This document shows, in pieces, positions 25,167 to 32,672 of a DNA stretch of 35,523 bases. Source of the stretch: JBAXZR01 sp041670165 (GTDB lineage Bacteria > Bacillota > Clostridia > Christensenellales > UBA1242). The translations under genes were made by a program, and so were the position numbers. How positions within the stretch are numbered: the first letter of the stretch is position 1; each line of letters begins with the position of its first letter. Under the pieces are notes generated by a model. It was not told the DNA's origin. It did not search any database and was given only the letters and a program-made list of their open reading frames with translations. The stretch spans positions 1-35,523 of the forward strand of contig JBAXZR010000012.1 of assembly GCA_041670165.1 (NCBI GenBank), in the 5' to 3' direction.

Positions 25167-25296
25167 ACTTTGCCTCCTGAAATTTTATAAGGAATTATAA
25201 AAACAACAAAACATTCCTTTTTCTTTGGTTTTTCTACAAAAAAAGTTTTTTTGATTGCAAATAAAAATGATAAAATTTTTTTGTTAAAAATAAATT

Positions 25297-25315
25297 GTTA
25301 TTTAACGAGAATAAC
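25297..25315. promoter_or_regulatory. possible operator upstream of the ArsR-type gene
   Basis: GTTATT (25297-25302) and AATAAC (25310-25315) form an inverted repeat around seven bases, about 58 bp before the ATG of the regulator. ArsR-family proteins commonly bind such AT-rich palindromes at their own promoter. No good promoter pair was found to anchor it, so this is tentative. Confidence 0.35.
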
Positions 25316-25372
25316 TTCGTCATGTTTTATTATGATTAAAAAATGGAAAATGTTCATAAGGAGTATAAATAA

Positions 25373-25711
25373 ATGACTGAATGTTTAATAATTGATCAAA
25401 GAAAAAAAATGGAAATTTTAAATTTTATACCAAGTGGAGATTCGCTGGAAAAGCTTTCAACACTCTTTCAAAATTTTTCTGATGCAACAAGATTAAAGAT
25501 TTTGTCCTGTCTGGCAATTTCAGAAATGTGTGTTTCAGATTTAAGCCAAATTCTTAAAATAAATCAAACAACAGTCAGTCATCAACTTAAAATTTTGAGA
25601 GATAACAACATTGTAAAGTTTAAGAGAAACGGCAAAATACTTTTGTATTCTGTTTCAACTAAACAAGTTAATGATGTCCTTTCTGAGGGCGTTGATTTGA
25701 TTGAAGCATAA
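25373..25711 (+). CDS. ArsR/SmtB-family winged-helix regulator
   Basis: The 112-residue product has the ArsR plan: LFQNFSDATRLKILSCL (31-47) for dimerisation, recognition helix KINQTTVSHQLKILRDNNIV (62-81) and the wing KRNGKILLYSV. In metal-sensing ArsR/CadC proteins the box is E-L-C-V-C-D-L; here it is EMCVSDL (51-57), so only one of the two cysteines is kept. C4 and C46 are the other cysteines. It may sense something other than arsenite or cadmium, or bind metal elsewhere. No metal transporter follows; it is a single gene. AGGAG precedes ATG 25373 by about ten bases. Confidence 0.9.
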   Translation: MTECLIIDQRKKMEILNFIPSGDSLEKLSTLFQNFSDATRLKILSCLAISEMCVSDLSQILKINQTTVSHQLKILRDNNIVKFKRNGKILLYSVSTKQVNDVLSEGVDLIEA

Positions 25712-25821
25712 ACTGTTTAAAATATATTTTTGCTTGCAACAAATTGTGTTTATTTAATAAAATGTATAATTAAAAATATTGCATTGAATAAATGCATAAT
25801 GAAACATAAATCAAATTACTA

Positions 25822-25850
25822 TTGTAAATTTATATGAAATTTGATAAAAT
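25822..25850 (+). promoter_or_regulatory. promoter giving a leaderless LRR-gene transcript
   Basis: TTGTAA (25822-25827), a 17-nt spacer and TAAAAT (25845-25850) with TG one base upstream (extended -10) predict initiation at about 25856-25858. This coincides with the ATG at 25857. No Shine-Dalgarno is present. A TGCATT/AATGCA hairpin lies upstream at 25780-25796. Confidence 0.6.
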
Positions 25851-25856
25851 GAAAGC

Positions 25857-28685
25857 ATGAAGATAGAAAATGGTGTTCTTTTAAAAGTTTATGCTAAAGA
25901 CATTGTTGATGGAAAATATGTTGTTCCTGAAGGTGTTTCATTAATTGGAAACAATGCTTTTGCTGAGCTTGAAGAACTAAATGAAATTGAGCTATCAAAA
26001 GAATTAAAAGAAATTGGCGATTATGCTTTCATGGATTGCAAAAAATTAAAAAGCATTGTTCTGCCCAAAACTTGCACTTCCCTTGGAAAAGGTGTTTTTT
26101 TGGACTGTGAAAACCTTTCAAAAATTGAAATACAAAGTGATTTGACTTGCCTTAATGAACAAATTTTTTCTGGCACAGCCATCACTGAATTTAACATGTC
26201 AAACACAATCGTTAACACTGAAGAAAAATGTTTTGAAAACTGCAAAAAACTTGAAAATTTTTCTTTCAATGAGTCATGCAAAAATATTAAGGAAAGCATG
26301 TTTTCAGATTGCTCAAATTTGAAAAATATTATTCTTCCAAAGCAACTAGAAAGTATTAAAGATAAGGCGTTTAAAAATTGCACTAGTTTGGAAGAAATCA
26401 ACTTGCCAGACACAATTAAACTTATAGGTTCTGGAGCTTTTTCAAATACAGCGATTAAAAAAGTTAAACTTCCAGAAAAAATTGAAAGCATAGAAGAGAA
26501 TTTGTTTTTTAATTGCGAAAATTTGGAGGAAGTAATTCTTCCTGAAAATTTAAAAGCTATAAAAACTTGTGCATTTGAAAAATGTAAAAATCTTTCATCA
26601 ATCGATTTGCCTAATAGCATCGAGGAGCTTGGAAGTTATGCGTTCATTGACTGTCAAAAAATCTCTAGGATTATTTTGCCTATAAAATTAAATAATATTG
26701 GAAATTTTTGCTTTTCTAACACAAAATTAAAATTTTTAGAAATTCCAATGTTTGTAGAAACAATTGGTGAATGTGCTTTTGAAAATTGCAAAAATTTGCA
26801 ATCAATAGTCTTGCCTGATGGAATAAAGAAAATAAGTAATGGATTGTTTTCAAAGTGTGAATCATTAGAAGAAGTGATTTTACCAAAAAAATTGGAAACA
26901 ATATCAGAATGGGCATTTTTTCAGTGTCACAACCTTAAAAAAATTGAAATCCCACAAAATGTGAATTCCATTGGTAAAGGAGCTTTTCTTGAATGCAAAA
27001 GCTTATCAGAGCTTACTTTTCCCCAAAATGTTACCGTTCTTAGTCATTATGTTATTGCTAAATGCACAAATTTGAAAAAATTTGTTACTCTTGGCGAAAT
27101 TCAAAATATTCAAGATTCTGTTTTTAGCGAGTTGTTAATTGAAGAAATTAATTTAACTGAAAGTTTAAAAAGTATCTCAGAAAGAAATTTTGATTCATTA
27201 CCCAATCTAAAATGCATTAATTTTGCTTTAAAAGATGGTCAAGTTATGAAAATTCCTGTTGCAGAAAATGATTATGTTAAGTATTCTCATAACGGCAAAA
27301 TTCATTTGTTTTCTGTTAAAGGCAAAATATATTATAATAACGGTAGTGACATTTATGTTGAAAATATAGAAACTGCTTTGTTTAAAGCAAATCTTTTATA
27401 TCCTAATAAGGATTTTTCTGAACTAAAGGATATGGATTTGCCTGTTTTTAACATATGGAAGAAATCTTCAAAATTTATGCCATACGCAAGTGTTGTTGCA
27501 ACATTACCATTAAATTATATAGATAACTTTTTTGTTAACAATAATTGCAAAAAATATTCTGATTTATTGAAAAAATCCAAGGTGGAAAGTTTTGAAGGAA
27601 AGTGTGCTTTTATAAAACTTTGTTTTGCTTTAGGATTATTTGAAAAAGAACAAGAAATTTCAAATGAAGCCAATGAGTTTATTGAAAATAACATTGTTGG
27701 AAAACTGTCAGAAGAACGAATTGTTGCGAAATATTCAAAATTCAATCTTTTGACTGGTTTTAAAAAAGATTTTGTCAAATTTTTCACAAAGTACTTTGAA
27801 GATTCAAGGCTATTCCTTGTGAAGCAAAATGAAAATGATGATGGAAGCAAAGATTTGATGACAGAAACTTTCAACAAATTTAATATGGTTCCAAAAATAT
27901 ATCCTCATAAAAAAGCAAACACAAACAGAAATGCAGACAAATTAGATCAAAACATGGTTATGAATGTTGTAAGTGCAAATGAATACACAAAGATTTTGAA
28001 TGGCAATGAAAAAATGGCTTTTAAAGTTGGAGAATATGGATATAGTCAAAGCGAATTTGAAGAACTCCAAAAAATATTTGAAAAAGCAAAATCAATTAAA
28101 ACAGGAGATTTGCTTATTAAAACAACAAAAGATGAAAATCAAAAAATTCAATATGAACTTCTCAAAAAATCAAATCCGCTTGGGCTTGTTGTTGGAAATA
28201 TTACAAATTGTTGCCAAATTTTAAACAACAATGGTGAAAGTTGCATGCGATATGGAATGGAACAACCAAATTCTGGATTTGTAACTTTTAATGACGGAGA
28301 AAAAATCATTGGACAAGCTTGGGTTTGGTATGACAAAGAAACAAAAGTCCTCTGCCTTGACAGTGTTGAATTGCCTAATAATGTTGCAAAAAATTTAAAT
28401 AATAATTGCTCAATTAAAGATGAATTATTAAGTGCTATCAAGCGTTTTTCAAAAAATACTTGTTTAACAATGAAAGAAAAAGGCTATGAGGTTAACAAAG
28501 TTACCATTGGGCTAAGTCCAAACAACAATAATATTTTGAAAAAAATATTATCATCACAACCTGATGATTTTGAAAAAGATGATAACCCTCAAAAGTTAAG
28601 TGGCTACAAAGGTTACACAGATACTCAAAATGGTCAAATAAAAGTTAAGATTAATTTGGAAAAGGAAGTGGCTCGTGAAAAATAA
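25857..28685 (+). CDS. cytosolic LRR_5 protein with an unassigned Cys-containing C-terminal domain
   Basis: The 942-residue product has no signal peptide or membrane segment. Residues ~20-455 are LRR_5 repeats (I-x-x-x-A-F-x-x-C-x-x-L-x-x-I-x-L-P), at least 17 units. Residues ~475-940 are a different region that I cannot assign. It includes a helical part (KLCFALGLFEKE) and a compact block with NITNCCQ (781-787), GESC (793-796), GQAWVWYD (819-826) and LCLDSVELP (832-840). The block's strand pattern vaguely recalls an acetyltransferase-like fold, and the Cys pair may be functional. BspA-type LRRs are usually extracellular, so a cytosolic one is odd. ATG 25857 has no Shine-Dalgarno (see promoter). 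It overlaps the next gene by 11 nt. Confidence 0.9.
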   Translation: MKIENGVLLKVYAKDIVDGKYVVPEGVSLIGNNAFAELEELNEIELSKELKEIGDYAFMDCKKLKSIVLPKTCTSLGKGVFLDCENLSKIEIQSDLTCLNEQIFSGTAITEFNMSNTIVNTEEKCFENCKKLENFSFNESCKNIKESMFSDCSNLKNIILPKQLESIKDKAFKNCTSLEEINLPDTIKLIGSGAFSNTAIKKVKLPEKIESIEENLFFNCENLEEVILPENLKAIKTCAFEKCKNLSSIDLPNSIEELGSYAFIDCQKISRIILPIKLNNIGNFCFSNTKLKFLEIPMFVETIGECAFENCKNLQSIVLPDGIKKISNGLFSKCESLEEVILPKKLETISEWAFFQCHNLKKIEIPQNVNSIGKGAFLECKSLSELTFPQNVTVLSHYVIAKCTNLKKFVTLGEIQNIQDSVFSELLIEEINLTESLKSISERNFDSLPNLKCINFALKDGQVMKIPVAENDYVKYSHNGKIHLFSVKGKIYYNNGSDIYVENIETALFKANLLYPNKDFSELKDMDLPVFNIWKKSSKFMPYASVVATLPLNYIDNFFVNNNCKKYSDLLKKSKVESFEGKCAFIKLCFALGLFEKEQEISNEANEFIENNIVGKLSEERIVAKYSKFNLLTGFKKDFVKFFTKYFEDSRLFLVKQNENDDGSKDLMTETFNKFNMVPKIYPHKKANTNRNADKLDQNMVMNVVSANEYTKILNGNEKMAFKVGEYGYSQSEFEELQKIFEKAKSIKTGDLLIKTTKDENQKIQYELLKKSNPLGLVVGNITNCCQILNNNGESCMRYGMEQPNSGFVTFNDGEKIIGQAWVWYDKETKVLCLDSVELPNNVAKNLNNNCSIKDELLSAIKRFSKNTCLTMKEKGYEVNKVTIGLSPNNNNILKKILSSQPDDFEKDDNPQKLSGYKGYTDTQNGQIKVKINLEKEVAREK

Positions 28686-29502
28686 AATTAAAGATATTAT
28701 TTTGCAAAATGCTGAGTTACTTATGAAGGCAAACCAAATTGACAAACGAAATGGCGGACAAACCTTAGAAATCAACAACCTTTGTAACATTGTTGAATTG
28801 GTTTTTGATAATCAAAATCTTTACGGCTTAAAACTAAAAGAAATCAATTTGGATAATAACTTTGTTATTGAGAAAAGATTAGCTAGTGTTGGCTCAATTG
28901 GAATTATTGAAGAAAATAACAACATAAGTAACATTTTTTATTTAATAATGATGTCAATTTTCAACAAAAACTCTGTTTATATAAATTTTGAAACCAGCAA
29001 AAATTTGGGAACTTTTAAAATTCTTGTTGAATTACTAAAAAAAGTTGTGCAAGAAAAAATCGAAATTACTCAATTTGAAACTAATGAATTTGCAAACAAA
29101 GTTTCACTTTTAGATAAATTATTTATTGTTGGAGAAAAATCATTTTTTAATGAAGTTATGATTGATTGCTCAGTTCCTTGTTGCTTTGTTCCTTTTGGGA
29201 AAATTAATGTTGTTAATTTTTCTAATAATTTTAATGAGCAAATTAAAAAAATTGAAAGTTGCAATTTTTATACACATGAAGATGTTAACAACATAAAAGA
29301 AGCAGTTGATTTGATTTCATGTAGTTCAACAAATTATTTAACTGTACTATTTACTGACAATGCAAAAGAGGCTGAATACTTTTTGAATTTCAGCAAATCA
29401 GATTTTTCTTTTGTAAACACACTTCCAGAGTTAAATAATTTAATAAATTTAAAAACTGCTGATTTTTTGCGTGAAACAACTTTGTGCTATTGCAAAAAGT
29501 AA
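28675..29502 (+). CDS. ProA-like pseudoenzyme lacking the catalytic segment
   Basis: The 275-residue product starts with GTG 28675, inside the end of the LRR gene, with GGAAG upstream. By eye it follows gamma-glutamyl-phosphate reductase (ProA, aldehyde dehydrogenase superfamily). IEKRLASVGSIGIIEENNN and SVYINFETSKN match ProA [20 protein letters not shown] and AVILRGGKE. DKLFIVGEKSFFNEVMIDCS followed by VPC matches IPRGGAGL…STIPV. NNIKEAVDLI…TVLFTDNAKEAEYFLN ending FVN matches the late ProA segment ending YVN. The ~80-100 residues between, which carry the catalytic Cys of ProA (PSTCN), are missing, and the glycines of the cofactor loop are changed. It is therefore probably inactive as a reductase and kept for binding or regulation. 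Real ProA has ~415 residues. Confidence 0.65.
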   Translation: MKNKIKDIILQNAELLMKANQIDKRNGGQTLEINNLCNIVELVFDNQNLYGLKLKEINLDNNFVIEKRLASVGSIGIIEENNNISNIFYLIMMSIFNKNSVYINFETSKNLGTFKILVELLKKVVQEKIEITQFETNEFANKVSLLDKLFIVGEKSFFNEVMIDCSVPCCFVPFGKINVVNFSNNFNEQIKKIESCNFYTHEDVNNIKEAVDLISCSSTNYLTVLFTDNAKEAEYFLNFSKSDFSFVNTLPELNNLINLKTADFLRETTLCYCKK

Positions 29503-29674
29503 ATAATTGTTTGCGAAAAAATATTAATTATAGAAAAAAAACTTTGATTTTTAATCTAATGAATTTTAAATCTATGCTAATGTATTGCAAAAATTTTCGT
29601 AATAATTTATAATTACAAAATTACTTAATAGCAAAATTTGGCTGTTTGGTTTTTGATTTATGTAAAAGTCGAAA

Positions 29675-29703
29675 TTGATAATTTGTTAAAAAATTAAAAT
29701 AAT
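29675..29703 (+). promoter_or_regulatory. promoter of the small lipoprotein gene
   Basis: TTGATA (29675-29680), a 17-nt spacer and AATAAT (29698-29703) predict a start near 29711. The leader would be about 22 nt and would contain GAGGTG. Confidence 0.45.
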
Positions 29704-29732
29704 GTAAAACATAAGGGCTGGTAGAGGTGTAA

Positions 29733-30287
29733 ATGAATAAAATTAAATTTAATATATTTACATTTATAGCAATCTTCTGCATGGCTCTTGGTTTAACAAC
29801 TTTTACAGTTCTTGCTGCATGTTCGCCGGCGCTTGCAACAAGTAGTAGTTTGAATTATATTTCGACTGTAGGTAATCTGTCGGCCACTTGCATTAATGGT
29901 GTTACATCAATTCTTACAGCATATGATCATGATTATGTTGGCCCTCAAACAAATTTGCAACCGTGGTCTTCTCAGGAGTTAACTTTTGTAGATAAAACTC
30001 AAACTATGATTCTTACTTTCATAATTTCAAATGAAAGTACTGTCGCAAATGGAATAAGTTTGTCAGCAATTCCTTCTGGAGTTCCAGCAAACACAACAAG
30101 AACAATTACTACTCAAATTAACGAAGGTTCGCAAACACCCGTCGATCCTGCTGTAAGCCTGTTTTTAGGAAATGCACCAATGGGTGGAACAGTTACAATG
30201 AGAGCAATAATAACCGTTACAAATCCCGATAATCCTGTTGCAACATTTACACAAAATTTTTCTTTTGTTATTGGCGAAGCTGTTTGA
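29733..30287 (+). CDS. small exported beta-rich protein, putative lipoprotein
   Basis: I do not recognise the 184-residue product. Residues 1-5 are basic, and 7-29 are hydrophobic and end in LAAC (27-30), which fits a lipobox with Cys30 as the lipidated residue. A signal-peptidase I site after ALA (34-36) is the alternative. The mature part is Thr/Asn/Val-rich with short beta strands (TMILTFIISN, TVTMRAIITVTNPDNP), like a single Ig-type domain. It has two or three cysteines. It is a single gene with its own promoter and terminator. The G+C content is locally higher (GCCGGCGC near 29825) than in its neighbours. Confidence 0.8.
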   Translation: MNKIKFNIFTFIAIFCMALGLTTFTVLAACSPALATSSSLNYISTVGNLSATCINGVTSILTAYDHDYVGPQTNLQPWSSQELTFVDKTQTMILTFIISNESTVANGISLSAIPSGVPANTTRTITTQINEGSQTPVDPAVSLFLGNAPMGGTVTMRAIITVTNPDNPVATFTQNFSFVIGEAV

Positions 30288-30312
30288 AATCCACTTATAT
30301 GTGGATTTTTTT
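30287..30312 (+). terminator. terminator of the small lipoprotein gene
   Basis: AAATCCAC/GTGGATTT (30287-30294 with 30301-30308) encloses TTATAT and continues into seven Ts. It overlaps the last base of the TGA stop. Confidence 0.88.
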
Positions 30313-30390
30313 GTTTAATTTTTCACTTTAGTAAAACATTGAAACAGAGTATGAATAAAACTATTTTATATTATAATTTTTGAAAAACTA

Positions 30391-30442
30391 TTGTCCGTAT
30401 AATTATTTTTTTTACGACTCGTAAAAAAATCGATATGGACAA
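30391..30442. repeat. 52-bp two-part inverted repeat overlapping a promoter
   Basis: The outer arms TTGTCCGTAT (30391-30400) and ATATGGACAA (30433-30442) pair over 10 bp with one G-T pair. The inner arms TTTTTTTACGA (30407-30417) and TCGTAAAAAAA (30419-30429) are perfect around a single C. The right outer arm contains the -35 box of the next promoter, which suits an operator. As RNA it would fold strongly but lacks a T tail. Confidence 0.7.
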
Positions 30443-30464
30443 AAATACCTTTGTGTGATAATAT
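30436..30464 (+). promoter_or_regulatory. promoter of the first zincin cassette
   Basis: TGGACA (30436-30441), a 17-nt spacer and TAATAT (30459-30464), with TG just upstream of the -10 box, predict a start near 30471. The leader is about 22 nt with TGGAGAG before ATG 30493. The -35 box is part of the inverted repeat. Confidence 0.6.
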
Positions 30465-30492
30465 CTAAATACAATCCTTGCGTGGAGAGTAT

Positions 30493-32292
30493 ATGATTAG
30501 TGAAACAATGGCCTATTTGAATTCGCTAGAAAACTTTTCAAAGTCATGTAGTTCAAAACCTATTAAACTTAGTGAACAACTGTTAAATGAAGTTCAAGAA
30601 GCTGTAATATATTTTACAGAAAATGTAAGCTTAATTGATTTGGACTCTTGTCAAAAAGTTGCTTTTGCATGCAAGAAAATTATTGATAAAAATAATATAA
30701 ATAAAGTTAATGCTGTCATTGAATTCGTTGAAACAATTATCATTGAAAAATCTGGAGAAAATTCAAATATTGATACAGATGGTTTTTATCAAATTTTGAA
30801 CGACCGCCAAAACTTTGATAGGTTTACAAAATTTAGTGTTGCAAAGAATTTAAAAGAAAAACTTGCTATGCTCAGTGAAGATAAAATTTTGAGTTTGCGT
30901 TTCACCTTAGACTCAGAAATTTTTCAGGCAATCGTTGCCAACATGCCTTTTTGTAGCAGTGATTTCTTTTTCAAAATTATTTCTGAAAATAATAATGTTA
31001 TTGATGAAAACACCAAAATTGCAATTTCAAGAGCTCTTGCAAACAAAATTGTTGGATTGAACAAAAGTGAAATTTTAAGCAAGTTGCAAAATCACAAAAA
31101 TCTTGGTAAAGATCAAAATAAATATTTTATTTATTGTGCCAATTTAACTGAACAGGAAGCGCTTAATATTTATTATAATAAATCAGCAAGTCCTTCAATA
31201 AGATATTCAATCCTTGCAAATAATTCGGTTTCCAAAGATAAACGCATCGCAATTCTTGTTAAAGAATGGAATGATATAAAATTTGGTTTTGTTCCAAAAA
31301 CAAGTGAAATCAATCATCTAATTTTAAACACCTTATTTTTGTTTTCTGATTTATATGATGCTCCAACACCAAAATTTAATATAGATTATGTCAACACTCC
31401 TTCAATGAATGGGGCTTGGCATGATTTCAGATGTAAATTTACAAAATCATTATCAAAAGAACTTTCTACTGATGGTATAATGTATTTTTTTCCAAGACAA
31501 ATTTTTATTGACGAAAAAGATTTTGGTGTATCTATGCTTGAAACTGTACTTCATGAATACAGGCATATGATTCAAAAACACAGTTTGGCATATGCAGAAG
31601 ATGAAAATGCAAATTCTGAACTTATCTCCGCAATTTATCTTTCTGAAAAATTTTCTGTTAATTCAGAAGCTGCTTATATTGCATTCAAAGCTCCAGAATT
31701 TTCTAAAATGTTTGCACAATTACAAAAGAAATACAAAGATGAAACTTTTTTTCAAAAAATTGATTGTTCTTCATATTTTGGAAGTCAAAACGATTTTGAA
31801 ATTTTTATGCGAATGTTTAAAGCTTTTTGTAAGAGTGATCCCAAAAAACTTAATTCAATAATGGAAATTGCGGAAAAGTTTGCTAGTGCAGTTTTGTTGC
31901 ATGACAACAGAAAAGAAATTGAAGAAATTCAAAAATCGTTACGCTCACCATACCATATATATTCAAATTCACTTAATGAATTTGATTCAAGAAATTTTAC
32001 TCTTGCACAACTTAAAAAGTTTTCTAGAATTGCTGAGTTTTATGATGTTGATACAAAAAAAATAAATCAAGTCATATCTATGAGTGAAGAACATGAAGCA
32101 GTTCAGGCTAGTGGCTCAGAAAACCTTAGAAATCTTTTGGTTAAAGTTGCTCTTAACATGCCAAGTATTGAAGAAGAAAAATTTGAAGAGGCAGACTTTT
32201 TAAAATATTCGGCATTAAGGTATGTTCAAAAACAAGAAAAAAACTTGAAATATCATTTCTGTAAAAAGGGGGAAAGCGACTATGAATGTTGA
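30493..32292 (+). CDS. HExxH (HEYRH) metallopeptidase-like helical protein
   Basis: The 599-residue product is cytosolic by sequence. Residues 1-250 are helical, with HEAT/LRV-like units (SPSIRYSILANNSVSKDKRI). A zincin motif HEYRH stands at 354-358 on a predicted helix (VLHEYRHMIQK). Third-ligand candidates are the Glu in NSEAAY, 38 residues after the first His, and the Glu in NEFDSRN further on. The second is attractive because NELDARW occurs at a similar place in the protein at 32673. ATG 30493 with TGGAGAG is preferred to an upstream TTG. Peptidase activity is an inference from the motif. The small partner gene overlaps its end by 11 nt. Confidence 0.85.
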   Translation: MISETMAYLNSLENFSKSCSSKPIKLSEQLLNEVQEAVIYFTENVSLIDLDSCQKVAFACKKIIDKNNINKVNAVIEFVETIIIEKSGENSNIDTDGFYQILNDRQNFDRFTKFSVAKNLKEKLAMLSEDKILSLRFTLDSEIFQAIVANMPFCSSDFFFKIISENNNVIDENTKIAISRALANKIVGLNKSEILSKLQNHKNLGKDQNKYFIYCANLTEQEALNIYYNKSASPSIRYSILANNSVSKDKRIAILVKEWNDIKFGFVPKTSEINHLILNTLFLFSDLYDAPTPKFNIDYVNTPSMNGAWHDFRCKFTKSLSKELSTDGIMYFFPRQIFIDEKDFGVSMLETVLHEYRHMIQKHSLAYAEDENANSELISAIYLSEKFSVNSEAAYIAFKAPEFSKMFAQLQKKYKDETFFQKIDCSSYFGSQNDFEIFMRMFKAFCKSDPKKLNSIMEIAEKFASAVLLHDNRKEIEEIQKSLRSPYHIYSNSLNEFDSRNFTLAQLKKFSRIAEFYDVDTKKINQVISMSEEHEAVQASGSENLRNLLVKVALNMPSIEEEKFEEADFLKYSALRYVQKQEKNLKYHFCKKGESDYEC

Positions 32293-32644
32293 ACATAATG
32301 AATCTTCATTTTTAAAAATGCTTGACCCAAAAACCGATATAAACGAAAGAAAATTTTTGTTGACAAGTTATATTCCACAAAGAATTGGGCTTGTTGCATC
32401 ATTAACTAACGAAACAGAAATTGATGAAGAATTTTTAACTTTTGCTCTTTCACAGTTCGTTATCAAAAAACAAACTTTCAATTTAGATGAATTAATTAAA
32501 ATAATAAGTAGACAACAAAAATTTATGGAATTAATCAGAATGTTAATTCTTTATGAAAAAGACAAACTGTCATTAGAAGAAAAACAAAAAATTATAACCA
32601 TTACAAAACTTGACCAAAATTTGCAAACATTGTTATTAAACTAG
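32282..32644 (+). CDS. small helical partner of the first zincin-like protein
   Basis: I do not recognise the 120-residue product. It is all-helical, acidic in the first half and Lys/Gln-rich later (KIISRQQKFMELIRMLILYE), with no signal peptide. AAGGGGG before ATG 32282 and the 11-nt overlap with the zincin stop indicate translational coupling, so the two proteins probably act together. It could be an inhibitor, chaperone or adaptor. It sits where the 123-residue helical protein sits in the second cassette, but I see no clear sequence identity between the two. Confidence 0.8.
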   Translation: MNVEHNESSFLKMLDPKTDINERKFLLTSYIPQRIGLVASLTNETEIDEEFLTFALSQFVIKKQTFNLDELIKIISRQQKFMELIRMLILYEKDKLSLEEKQKIITITKLDQNLQTLLLN

Positions 32645-32672
32645 AAATTAAGCAAGTAGAGGAGCTAAACAT

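Noticed and set aside
24949..25200. 83-codon plus-strand frame overlapping the small leucine-run gene
   Set aside because: It has no Shine-Dalgarno and no sensible protein features, while the minus-strand frame has an ideal one.
26021..26620. 199-codon minus-strand frame opposite the second LRR gene
   Set aside because: Same repeat-shadow effect; the plus-strand gene is complete and recognisable across the whole interval.
30406..30430. TTTTTTTACGA-C-TCGTAAAAAAA as a transcription terminator
   Set aside because: A good terminator already lies at 30287-30312, this hairpin has no T-run after it, and it belongs to a larger inverted repeat at a promoter.
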